64,000 nt of DNA from Blastomussa wellsi (taxonomy: Eukaryota > Cnidaria > Anthozoa > Scleractinia > Plerogyridae). The DNA is taken from positions 16,495,171-16,559,170 of the forward strand of contig OX393571.1 in assembly GCA_947652115.1 (NCBI GenBank), read 5' to 3'. A program made the position numbers and the translations under genes. Shown one piece after another: positions 1 through 12,600 of the stretch. The notes beneath the pieces were generated by a model. That model ran no database searches. It was not told the DNA's origin and saw nothing but the letters and a program-made list of their open reading frames with translations. Within the stretch, counting starts at the first letter, position 1. Every line of letters starts with the position of its first letter.

Positions 1-925
1 GATCGTCTGCGATCTGCTTGTACAAAACCAATTTATACCTGTTCTTGAGTTTCAGTTCAGTTAATGTCCTATCTGCATGGTCTAAATTATTCATTATTGT
101 GCCACAGAGTTTCCATGCGGTGTAGGCAAGATTAGGATTCGGATAGTCTTTTATCCAGTCTATATTAATTCGAGAGTTAATGTTCCCTCTGGGATCCCGA
201 ACCAGGTGCAAAATACGTATATCGACATCAGGATTTTCAAGTAAAACTTGGGGAACAAGATTAGCCAGTTTTTCTTCAGGAAGTCGCACGGGTGAAACCT
301 TGACAACGCTGTGTTTGAACTCGGAGAGGCAAACATTATCCACAAATTCAGGATTTTTTCCAAGCTCGGGACAATCTATGTCGTTTCCCAAAACCTCCCT
401 CTTGTTGCAAAACTGTGGTGTTTTAAAAATATTGACAGGCAGAGCGCCTGTCCACGGGATAGAGACATAAGACAAGAATTTTGTTGATACAGACGAACGT
501 GTGAAGTTACAAGCTACAATTGAACTAACAACCTGAAGTTCGCACTTTGAACATTTGTAGCCACGTTCATAATATTCCCATCGTTGTGTTATCCACAGTG
601 GCTCGTATACCATGAATATTTGTGGATCTTTAGCAAACATGGCACTTATGAAAGTCGTTCCAGACCGATCGTGACCGAAAATCAACAAGCTTCGCCGAGG
701 TTGCCGAGCTAGAACCTGGGTAGCAGTTGGCGTGTCTTTTAAAGTGTAAGTAGGCAATACTGTTGGCGAATTTTCTGTGGCTATGCTTTCCATAATGGTT
801 TTTGATTTTTCTAAATTTGTTAAAAGAGATGCTTTGTTGTGAAATGTATACAAAACGTAGCTTAGAGCAATCACGCATACGCCCATAAGCCACAGTAAAC
901 ATTTTAAAAAGCCTTTCCTTCTCAT
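1..925 (-). CDS. Carbohydrate (keratan/chondroitin-type) sulfotransferase, N-terminal part, partial at window edge
   Basis: Reading the minus strand from the ATG at 925-923 gives 308 uninterrupted codons to the window edge; the C-terminus lies outside. Residues about 6-26 are hydrophobic after a short basic N-terminus, which fits a type II Golgi anchor. The 5'-phosphosulfate-binding motif GHDRSGTTF is at residues 84-92, followed by a YEPLW segment. The 3'-phosphate-binding motif LVRDPRGNINSR surrounds R243-D244-P245-R246. Both are hallmarks of the Gal/GalNAc/GlcNAc 6-O-sulfotransferase family (CHST1, CHST3, CHST7), which moves sulfate from PAPS to glycan chains in the Golgi lumen. No intron is needed over this span, and many family members have single-exon coding regions. 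The exact acceptor sugar cannot be told from the sequence. The gene is divergent from MTREX, 2.46 kb away. Confidence 0.9.
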   Translation of the reverse strand, partial: MRRKGFLKCLLWLMGVCVIALSYVLYTFHNKASLLTNLEKSKTIMESIATENSPTVLPTYTLKDTPTATQVLARQPRRSLLIFGHDRSGTTFISAMFAKDPQIFMVYEPLWITQRWEYYERGYKCSKCELQVVSSIVACNFTRSSVSTKFLSYVSIPWTGALPVNIFKTPQFCNKREVLGNDIDCPELGKNPEFVDNVCLSEFKHSVVKVSPVRLPEEKLANLVPQVLLENPDVDIRILHLVRDPRGNINSRINIDWIKDYPNPNLAYTAWKLCGTIMNNLDHADRTLTELKLKNRYKLVLYKQIADD

Positions 926-3386
926 CGTCTCCCGAGCTCTAGAAAATTAAATAAAAGAAATAAAACGTTAATTAACTTCAATGTCTTAATTTTTAAATTG
1001 CAGTACTAAATCAGTGCAAGGCTGGCTACGCCCTTGTTTTTAGGCTGTCCGATCATGGGGTGCCCGTGACCCCCACCCCTTGTGAGAACTTTATAAGTAA
1101 ACAAGTAAAACAGTGTGGACGATATTGTGATTGTTTTCGTAATGTGGCAGAGGAAGAATGAGATGGCTAAAATTTGCCAGTTAGACGTTTATTTTCTGAA
1201 TCATAGGTAAAAATTCGCTATTTTGGGACCATACACTGTCAATGCTGAGAAAGCATGTAATGTTATGTACAAAGGTAAGACTTCTACATGACCATTTATG
1301 TGGTAAGCACTTCTTTTTTCAATGAAAGTGATTATTTAATAAATAATAGGCTGAAAACCTTAAGAAAATAAGAACCCATTCAATCTAAGTAGCCTAAAGC
1401 CTGGTTCACACTTGTGAAATGTAAGCATGACACAAGTTAAATAAGCACAAGAAAAAGAAACATTTCAGGGGCGTTTCTAGTCGTTTTTTGTTTGTAAGCC
1501 TTGGTGGAGCATATTGAGGGAAGGCACAATATGGGCGCGTTAGCTCAAGGCGCAAAATGCTTGGGGGGGGGGGGGGGTCCGGGGACAGGCCCTCCCGGAA
1601 AATTCCGAAAATTCATAGCAAATGCCAGGTTTCCATATTGAACAAGAAATAATGGAATATTTAACAAAATGCAGCCATTTGTGGTTGTGGTTAACAACAA
1701 CAACGTAAATGACCTGACTAGCAACACAGTAGTTGCAAACATATCTGAAATCTTAGTGAAACTCAAAGAAATTCGAAAGCTAGACGTCTGTTACCGTCCG
1801 AATCACTTGAAAGCCCGTGCTTATTTGTTTAAAGGCAGGTTTCGCCCCTGTGATTTGTTAGATACCCTTTATGTAAGAACCTGTTTAGCCTATCTTGGGA
1901 AAATGCAGGTTCCCGGCGGGGTTTTACTGTACTTGCCCACAACAAAATTACAAACCCACACACATGTATAAACTCCGCAATGACCTCATCATTTTGACTA
2001 GACACGAAAAGTAAGTGGCATGCAAGCTTTTCTCCATTTTTATGGATTTCTATGAGCAAAATACATCGGAAAGAATGGTTACAAATTATATGAAAGCCTT
2101 TTCAATCTCCTGTTTCTTACTTTTGTTAAAAGATTGCTCATGCTTTGGGCTGAAAACAAACAATTTTTGCCACGTTGTGCAGATCGATGGGAGGTTCATT
2201 TCTAAACTCGTCCAATCCAACTTGATCTTGACGTTGCAGACTGCTCCATCATTATGCTCATCTGTTAAAAATGCTGCTTTAAAAATTTAAAGAAATGATA
2301 TTTGCTAAACCTTGGTTCACGATTCTTAAATCAGCTTGTAACTTGTAACATCGACTGTTTCTAATATAAAATACATAAATTCAAGTAAGTTCACAAATTT
2401 GCTCAGAAAGGTTTGTGTGATACGCTGCGCTGCAGCGGCAGTACAATTTTAAAATAACTTATAATTAAGGATTTTTGAAATACTCACCAACGACAAATGC
2501 AAGTGTTTTGTTCAAGCATCACAGCCCTGCATCTAGGCAAGTTTAAAGATCTCGTCCACATGTATTAACGAAGCGTAACTGACAAAATCAAGCGAAGAAA
2601 AAGCTTGTGATTTATTGTGGAAATTACAATAACTAGTCGTAACTTGCCGCAGTCGGGAGTTGTTTTACAAACATATTTCTTTGAAAGCAGAACGTTGCTT
2701 AGTGATTTGAGTTAGACTTGGTTAACGTTAACAGAAACGGCAAAAAGAATAATAAAAAGGATTTTAATTATGATAAAGTTATTTTTATTTACTCGGGACA
2801 AAAATAATTTCTTTTGGGTGAACAGCCGATTGGTTGATTTCAAGGACAAGTGTATTCCCAGCTCGCGAAAGGCAAGGATGTAGATGTGTGTGAAATTTTA
2901 CTAACCGTAACCGAAAATTCCGTAAACTTCCAAACAAATTATCTACCGCTAGTAGATCCATTAGTTATCATGCCGCCAGGAGTGAGCCCACGCTGGGTGT
3001 AAAAATTAATGGCAAGGGAAATTGTATTTGTATACAATGTTCTGGTAATTAGTCAACAGAAGACTACAACAGCAATTCGTATTTCGCGCATTTGGGGAGA
3101 ACATTCTCTAATTATTTTTGTCTAATTCTTCAATTCGGAAGTTTAAGGAACGAGCCGAGGTTTTATGATTATTTTCACCACAGCAACATTGTAAAACGTG
3201 CGTTCATGGTTCATTTTACAACTTTGCTGACAGATGCATTCCATTCTCGGCAAGCGAAGTTTTTTAGAGCTCGCATTCACAGCATATTTTCAAGCCTTTG
3301 AAAATGGTCTGAAAATACCCAGAAACCTTTACGTGATTCAAAAAATTTTCCTTGTCAGCTGTCTTACCCAATCAGACACGTGGAAC
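926..3386. other. Intergenic region between divergent genes
   Basis: No coding region is supported here. It holds a run of 15 G at 1563-1577 and AT-rich unique-looking DNA. Short open frames (for example 1669-1971 and 2015-2290) show no recognisable domain. Promoters of both flanking genes should lie here, but no TATA box or other element could be assigned with confidence. Confidence 0.6.
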
Positions 3387-3610
3387 ATGGCGGACGCTTT
3401 CGGGGAAGACGATATATTTGCTGTTTTTGAGGCTGATTCAGGCGCAAACAGTGACAAAAAGAGTAAAAAAGACGAACGGGAAACTGCTGGTCCATCAACG
3501 TCAACAAATGTGTCACGTGTTGGAGAGAAAAGAGATTTTACGCCGGATGTTGTTGACATCGCTTTGGAAGACTCTGGAGCGAAAAAAGCGAAACTGGATG
3601 ACTTGGAAAG
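3387..3610 (+). CDS. MTREX: MTREX exon 1
   Basis: Residues 1-74 plus two bases. The acidic, Lys/Ser-rich N-terminal tail starts MADAFG. Donor AAG|GTGAAT. Confidence 0.92.
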
Positions 3611-6600
3611 GTGAATGTTACTTTTTAGCACGTCTTTCCTTCAATATGAGGTTATCTGTTTGATTAATAGTGATAGCGTGTGATTATGACAAAATTGGAG
3701 AATAGTAAAATATGAATGAAGCAACTACAGAATACAGGGCCAATAGCGATATTTCTTGTTTACAAACCTTGACGTCACATTGCGTTTGATATTCAAATTT
3801 GCCAACCACGGAACAATAGAAGTCATTGTTTCAACAGCCAATTGGGTTCTGGTTGACATATTAATAACAATGGGTGATGTCACTAGAAACATTGCCATTT
3901 TTTGGTGTATTTACAGTACCGCTCAGAAATAAGCGAACCAAAATATACGCAAAATATGCGAATAGATATATGTGTATACACGTATGCGTATACGCGTATG
4001 CACATACGTGTATATGCGCATACAGGGCATATGTGTATGCTCAATAGTATTTATGTTTTAGCTTATTGTTGTTTCTTTTGAAGTACAAAGTCATGTAGTT
4101 GATTGTTGTTTCAATGGCCTGGAAATACTGGAATCATATATCGACAACTGACTGAATCGCCCCGTGCCAAATATGGTAGCACTAGCTACAGTTTTACAAT
4201 ATCATCATAAGATAGAGACCATTTCATCATTTAAATTGCCGATTTACACCAAACACAAGGTAACAGTCCTTGTTTTTGGCTACCAAGCCTTTGAGCCACT
4301 CGTGAAATAGGTCTTGTTTTTTTTACTATCGAGCTGCCAAGCCACTAAGATAACAGTTCTTGTTTTTGACTACAGAGCCACCCAGCCACTCGTGTAATAG
4401 TTCTTGGTTTTGACTACACGATTCTTCAATTTTTCAGATTACATTCTACGATTCTGATTCTTTTTCATGACTGTGTTCTTTTTTTCATGTATTCCTCTTT
4501 AGCCTCGTGGAATCAATTCCTAGAGTTAACGTAATAAGTGTTGAAACCATCGAGGCATGCAACCATGAGGTTAGTGTGATGGAGCTTTTGTATTGTCTTC
4601 TGTTCAGCAATCAGTAGCTGGCAACTTAAAATTTCACTTTATTCAAATCCAGTTTTAAGGTACATGTACAAGATCTCTGATCTTTAAGCTTCGCTCTGTT
4701 TAACTGTGCATTTGCACGAAAGAAATAAAGGCCAGAGTATTCATAAAATTTCCATAGGTAACTTATTTATACCTATTCACTAGAAAACTATAATTGCAAG
4801 AATAGCATTCTGATGGAGGAGTTGGCTGAGTAGGGGTATGGGACTGGTCACTGACAAAACTAAAAGAAAATAAAAAGGTGTTATAGAGCAAGAGCCACAC
4901 ATAGTCCAGGGCCATGTTGCTTATTATGTGTTCAAGCATTGCTTGCCTCCACAAACAAAGCTAATAAAAATAATTGTGGTTATCAGAGTTTTAAATACGG
5001 TTAGAAGTACAAGTTAAAACCCGCAAGTATAGAATAGTTTTGAACTTTTCTTGGAGGTGAAGTAAGTTTGGTGTCTAAGTGTTCTTTTATAGCAGAAAAA
5101 CCTATAGCACAAGGCTGCAGACTGCATTTTAGTCTAGGTATAAAATAATGGTGAAACCAGGATAAAGAAGTGCCTTTTATCCTGTTAATTATCCTTTCAA
5201 AGTTGGTGTACATGTAGTCCATCTGTTGTCAATTAAACCTTTTTATTATTTCTCTTTTTAAAAGGTTGCAGTACCTGAAGGATGTGAATATGTTCCTTTG
5301 GTCAAAAAGGCCACAAAACCAGCCAAGGTTGAGATATGCATACTTTCATATAGTTTTTTTTTAATATTCAGTGAAAGAGGTGACATGAAAAAGTATTTTA
5401 TTACAGTAATTTGACATCATTATTATATTTTAGCATTTGTTTCCCATCTTTCCAGGAATACCCTTTCATCTTGGATCCTTTTCAGAAAGAGTCTTTGAAA
5501 TGTTTGGAGAACAATCAATCTGTGTTGGTCTCTGCACATACATCAGCTGGAAAAACAGTCGTGGCAGAGTAAGAACATAAAATTTTGTCAATTGTGTTAA
5601 GTTTGATTGTCCAGGTTAGGGTAGTCCTGAGAATGACTGTTGTTTAAATATACAGTGTAACCCCATTAATAAGGTCACCAACTGAGCTGGCCCTAAAAGT
5701 TTGGCCATATTAACAGGGAGGTGGGTCAAATTTCATGACTTGTCCTGACAGATACAGACATTTAAACTTCTAACGCCCAGAATGCAGAAACTTCACTCCC
5801 TGTATACAACATTAATCAAGGGAACTTTGATAGACATAATATATTAACCAGATTCTAATGTCTCTTTTTCAAATACAAACGACCAATCTCTTTGACTTAA
5901 CATCATTTTACAATATGTTACCATAAATAACGTTTTGCAAGTTCTGCATTTTTTTATTTTGGACAATTACATGTACAAATACGTATTTGGTTTGAGTTAC
6001 TGTACAAACAGGGTAAAATTACAAAGGATTATACGTAATGTATGGGCATTTTGCAAAATATACAGTCATCAGTGAGTGTGGCCTTTAATAGATCACAGGT
6101 AGGAGGAACCAATCAAAATGCATCACATTCCATGATTGGGCCTATTATATAATAGCTGATACATGTACTGTAGTTCATCTTGTTGTTATTTAGATATGCC
6201 ATTGCCATGTCGCTACAGAACAAGCAGAGAGTGATCTATACCACACCCATTAAGGTACAAGTAAACAAAGCTGGGTTTCTTGTTTTACATGTGTTATAAT
6301 CTTGAATCCCAGTTTCTTAATCAAAAAATGTGTTATACCCATGGGAAGACCAAGGCTCATTTGTCAGTCTGACATTGTTGATGTGATCGGGTCAAATTCA
6401 AATTGTCGGCGATTTGAATAAACGAAAGGTAAGCTGTAAGTGAAATAAAGTGTTTTGGCTTGCCATAAAATTAGAACGTGTTTATCTAATAAATTAAAAT
6501 ATCTTTATTTAACAAAATAGCAGGTGATTTGACCACAAAAATGAAAGTACATGTATACGAAGCAAGATTATATTGTACTCCAAACAAAAAACTTACAGAA

Positions 6601-9600
6601 ACGTTTCTGGTTACGTTTTATTGCTTTCGCCTATAATAACAAATACTAAGCGTTTGCTGTTGTTCTCTTCATTGTCTGTCATCTTGCTTGTTTGGTTGAA
6701 TTCAAAATTATTGGGGAGGGGAGTTTATGCCCTTTTATAGCACGCCTTTGAGTTTAAACCCCCAAGGGAAATAAAAAATTAGTTCGAGACCCTGGAAAGG
6801 GGAGGGGGTTCTTGGGTCATGTTTTGTAGGGCTGTCACTAAGGCTCCTTCAGGTTTGAGCCCCGGCTACTTTGAAACAAAAGCAAAACACTGGAAAGAGA
6901 AAAAAACATTTGAAAAATTATTGACAGCCCTGGTTTTGATATACTGTAGGGGTGTCATTGTTGATTTGAAACCCTGACCCTGTTTAGGACAAAAATAATG
7001 TCAAAGACATACCCTGTTTAGGACACACAAAAACGTTTTTTATGCTTTAGTGCTAAGAATTAATGATATAATGTTGATTGATGCCAGCTAAATAAATACT
7101 GATGAACATTTCTGATTTCAAAATGTACTTAAAACTCAAAACGTCTTGAAGCCATACCCTGTCTAGAGTGGCCGACACCTCATACCCTGTTTAGGACAGA
7201 CTCTCTCTTGAAATTGCACACCCTGTTCAGGACTGAGGGGTCAAAAACCATACCCTATCCAGTGGCATGTACCCATATAGCCCATGAGGGAGCATGCCAG
7301 GGTTCGAGAAATCAGGAGCTCAGGAAAATAGAGGTTCTGTTAGTGCACATGCATATACATAAAATTTGCAGTGTTTAACCTAGGGATTGGCAATCATCTT
7401 TGGTTCGTATTATCAGGAAGTTTGAGAAATTGAAGGCTCAAGAAATCAGGATTCTATGTGTACTGTATAAAAACATTTTCTCAACAATGCTGTTGTTTAC
7501 TTTATTTTCTGTCTTGAGATTTCATTTTAGCCAGCTGGAAGAAACGTTTGTACGAGGCCTCTGTGAGGTCAATTTTGTGTGTTACTTCTCAGAAAATGCA
7601 AGGTCAACTCGACTGTGATTGGTTAATAGCAGCTGATGTGAAAGACATTTCTCTGCTCGCTTTCACAGTCAGTTTTTCTTGGCGGGGTGAAACTAGAGCA
7701 GAATATTGTTAACCTGCTCTCGCAGGTTAAGCCAAATGGGATTGTGCTTGCCACTTAACTGCCAGGTGTTCAAATAACGAGGAGTAGTCCACCATTTCAG
7801 AACTTCAAACCAAAAACCAAACAATAAACAAACTACAAACCAAATTTCCAGATTTTTAGCCCAAGTGGTAGGTATCCTGCCATTTTAAGTTTCACAGGGA
7901 AAACCTTTATAGCCAGTAAATCTGGGGTGGTACGGAGCTCTTTACAAGGTCCCACAGTATTGGCTGAAAAAATTGTTAAGATCCAATGAAATTAGAGGTT
8001 CTAGAGAGCTGTGAACTATCTTGTAATTCTTGTTTGTCTTCTAAAGGCTTTGAGTAACCAAAAATATCGCGAGTTGTATGAAGAATTCCAGGATGTTGGC
8101 CTGATGACAGGGGATGTGACTATTAATCCGAGTGCAAGTGCTCTGGTCATGACTACTGAGGTACATGACATGTATAGAAATAATAAGTAATATTGAGTTG
8201 TAGTAATATTGAGTCTGTAGCAAGAGAGGTGTGGTGACCTACATGTAATGGTTTGTGCTGTGGACTCCAGATCAACAGACCGGGTTTGAGCCCTGGCCAA
8301 AGACGCTGTATTGTGTTCTTGGGCAACACACATTCCTTCCATAGTGCCTTGCTCCACCCAGGTGTATAAATGGTAAGTAATTGCCTGGTGTCAAACCGAA
8401 AGGGACTAGGTACTAGTCTGTTCATTATGGGATTAGCAACTATTGATCCACAAAGTCAGAAAGAGCACACCAAGATTTACAAAATCCCCAAGTTTGGTGT
8501 TAATCGGGATAGTTTTGACTGAGATACAGCCATTTAAATACGTCAAAATTACAAAGAAATGTTTGCTAATCCGGATGCAGCGTCCGGATGGCCATACATT
8601 TCTTTGTAAAATTTGATGTTTTTAACTGGCCGTATCTCGCCTAATATTTGGTCTATTAACACTAAACTTGGGGATTTTGTAAATCTCCGTGTGCTCTTTT
8701 TGACTATGTGGTGCAATAGCTGCTAATCCCCGGTAATTTGTTAACTCGTATCTTGTCCCCCTCGGTTTGAAAACAGACAATGAATTAAAAGCTGAGGGTT
8801 TCCCTGCGATGGACTAGCATCACCTTCGGGAGGGGGGAGGGGGAGGGCAGAAGTATTCCTATTTGAAAGAAAGCAAGTTAAGCTACTTAAGCTCTGATGG
8901 CATAGGTCTTTGACCTGGCGCAGACTTATTATATCTGTAACAGCCTATGCTATGGGTGGTAAAACATCTCATGACATGACAATTGTTAAATAGGTACACC
9001 TACATATGGGAAATACTTTTTTTTCAAAGAAATGGCTTTGCATATAAAATTACTGCTATTTTGGAGTATACAGCTCTGATAAGTAATACTGTTGAAATGA
9101 TAAATAAAAATACATTTTAGGGATCAAAAAGGACAGTGATTTCAACAACAGATAAATAGTGGCAGTTGCTTTGTTCAACTCTTATTTCTAAATTGAAGTA
9201 ATTAATTAAAAGTAATATTTATTCTTTGAAACTTTTAGTTACTTGCCTAATTATAAAAGCAACTGCTTACATGTACTTCAAATTTTATTGAAACTCTTGT
9301 GTACATGTAAAACGTTGACGAGTGTGCTTTTTAAGTGCAGAAAAAGTCAGTTGTTGATAACATGTAATGGTTTAAAATTAATTTCAGTTTTACACACTTG
9401 GGCATCACTGTAGTATGGTTAAAATCATCCACTGGTTTTCTGACCAATAATTCTTTATTGTTTTCAAGATTCTGAGAAATATGTTGTACAGAGGATCAGA
9501 GGTGATAATTTATATTAGTACAACATGTATTTAAGTTATGTTAATTTATTGCGTTCGACAGAACGCCTTCCTAATGCTGTCGAATTCAACTTCTGTCCGC

Positions 9601-12600
9601 GTAGTGTTGTGACGCACTACTGTTCAAATCAGCCTTATTGTTATCGAAGAAGAACCTTGTAGCGAAGATTGTAACTCCTGGTGCGAATATATAACAGCAG
9701 ATTTTGATCGGTGCCGTGACAATGTTTGTAATCATGAATTTTATGTTTGCATTTTAGCTTGCATGTGCGTTTGCTGCGTTAAATTTGGTGCGAATATATA
9801 ACAGCAGATTTTGATCGGTGCCGTGACAATGTTTGTAATCATGAATTTTATGTTTGCATTTTAGCTTGCATGTGCGTTTGCTGCGTTAAATTTGTTTACA
9901 TTTGTTGGGCGACAAAGAAATGATATTTGTCATACACAGTCTGCGGTTTTCGAAACACTGACTGCAACTTTGTTATTTGTGAATAGCGGTGTCACACAAT
10001 GCAAAAAGCTCCAAATATTGTATTTGTATGAATAAATCGGAAAAATCATGTTCATCAACCACAGTTATGTTAAGAGTTTCATAATGATTTTTAAAATGTT
10101 GATTTCAGTATTAAAGAAAGCTTGAATTTCTGGAAACCAAATTGAAATGAAGCCAAGTGAATCTAAATCGTTGAACGCACTCCTAATCTTTGATTACTAC
10201 TGGTTATTAAGTTTACATGTATATTTGTAAAAATCTAACATTGTTTCTGTTAAGAGCAAACTTTTGAATTTCTAACAGAAACTAGGCGCTACAATACTAG
10301 CCAATTTGATATCAGGCAGCCTGGTGAACAGATTTTGCTTATAATGGCAATTTGCTACAAGAATACATATACCTAGCGGGATGCAGGCCTTCCAACATAC
10401 TTGAAACTTGAAACTACCCCAAAAAATCTTGAGATTTGGGTCCCAAATAGTGAGATTCTCAAAATGTTTTAAAACAAAGGAATCTTAATGTGGGCTATCT
10501 TGAACACTGAAACAGATCATTCCCAGGGAATTCATGCAGTGATTGGACATCAGAGCGAGGGTTACAGTAAAATTAGCTTGGCCCAGATTTTCAGAGGGAA
10601 GAAATGCAAACAACATGCCTTAATCGAGTTGATTTTAGGCCATATCTGATTCAGGTTGTAATCAGTTAATTGTTGAAAACCATGAGATTCCGAGGTTAAA
10701 TTGTGAGACCGTGAGACAAGTTCTTAAATCGTGAATCTCACAACCAAATTGTGAGAGTTGGAAGGTCTGCAGGATGGAATGACTCAACATGTCTGCAAGA
10801 AATCAAAATAAAGGCAATCATTGTTTTATTCATACTTTATTGCTTGCAGATTATGAGAGAAGTGGCTTGGGTTGTGTTTGATGAAATTCACTACATGAGA
10901 GATAAAGGTCAGTGGATCACAAACTTATCTAGTAAATGTAATCCTATAATGGATGACTGCTGGCCAACAATCAGCCAGTAATCCGATAATGGATGACTGC
11001 TGGCCAGCATTGTCTTGAGGTTAACTTTGCCTAAATTTCATGAAAAGATAAAAAAAGTTGAGAAAAATCAACATGTTACATTTTCCTGATTTACATGTAG
11101 ATAAGATTGCATTACAAACTTCAAGCACAATGTACAGTATGTGATTATGTTTGTCACACTCGCATATATATGTAATAATAACTTCTGAAAATTAATTTTC
11201 TGCAGAGAGAGGTGTTGTGTGGGAGGAGACCATCATTCTGTTACCGGACAATGTGCACTATGTCTTCCTCTCTGCAACAATTCCTAATGCCAGGCAGTTT
11301 GCTGAATGGATTGCACATCTCCACAAACAGGTACAGCACAGTCTTATCGAAATACAGTGCGACCTCTATTAAGCGGCCACCCTCGGGACTTTGAAAAGTG
11401 GCCGCTTAATAGAGGTAAAATATAAATTGGACAAATAATTTGGGACTTTAGAAAGTGGGCATTTAGTGGAGGGTGGCCGCCTTATAGGTGGCCGCTTAAT
11501 AGAGGTCGTACTGTACTGTATTGATAATGACTTGACAACTACAGTAAATATCATCGACAACTGAAACAGGTATTAACTAAAGGTGGCTTGTCAACAGCTC
11601 AACTCTAAATTTTTCTTGTCGGCAACTAGTCAGTTTCTCTTTTTGAAAAATGTGAACCGTTGTCAATCGTTGCAAAGCCACCTCAGGGCATATATTCTGC
11701 TAACAACATCAAGGAAAGAGGCAGAAAATCTGGTTTTTATTGGTGACAACTGTTCCCGAGAACTTTTGCATTGTCAGCGTTAGCTTGTGTCATGCGAGAC
11801 TTCTGCTGCCGAGTTCAATCACTGGGTTTGTTATCAGCAAAATAACTCAGACAACTTTCGCGAAACAAGATCTACACAGATGTAAATTTGGGTCTTTACT
11901 TTGCCTTATTCTCTTACAAACACGATTTGTTGTTTTCTAACGTGTGTGGACTCAATTTGTGCTCAGCGAGACCACTAAATATTGCAGCGCACTAAAAGCG
12001 GCCGCTAATGCACAGAGACTGGAAACGAGTCTGCGGAAAGCTATTCTGCATTGCTCTTAAACCTCCGAATCCTGACCTAAACTACAACTAGATGGTTTCT
12101 ATTGCAGTGTTTTTGATATTTCATTATTTTAAACAAGTATATAGTACAATTTCTATTTATTTTCGCTGAAAAACAATTTCGGACAATCATGGACGAAAAT
12201 GTTGATACATTTGAGCAAAACAAACGCTTTCTATCGGCGTCCTTCCATAATTGAAAAAGTCACGTTTCTGTCGTTAGAAAAACCCCCCTGTCCCCCTTTG
12301 CAATGTTGAGATACGCTCCGTGGACACTGCCACGTGGTTACAACATTGAAAAGGGGAGAGGTGGTTGAAATGTAAAATTTGGAGATGGAAAAACTCAAAC
12401 GTTCAACGAAACAGGTATTTTTCGGGGAGTGTCTCAACTGCTTCTGTCCATGATTGTAGTTATCAACAACTAACTCTCCAATGACTGTGTGGATTTACTC
12501 CTTGTGATGGACAGAATTTAGTTTTTGTTAACAATAAGTTGCCAAAAACGAATGATGGCTATTGGCAACAAAATGTTCAGCCTGTGAAGGCCCTAAACTT

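Noticed and set aside
180..470. Plus-strand open frame of 96 codons at the left end
   Set aside because: Shadow of the sulfotransferase on the other strand, which has clear PAPS-binding motifs.
630..902. Minus-strand open frame of 90 codons
   Set aside because: Out of frame with, and fully inside, the sulfotransferase N-terminus.
1669..1971. 100-codon plus-strand frame in the intergenic region
   Set aside because: No domain, no splice context, ordinary composition; kept out as chance.
5655..5712. Copy of the 11353 MITE family
   Set aside because: Only loose similarity (CAGTGTAACCCCATTAATAA); too short to call.
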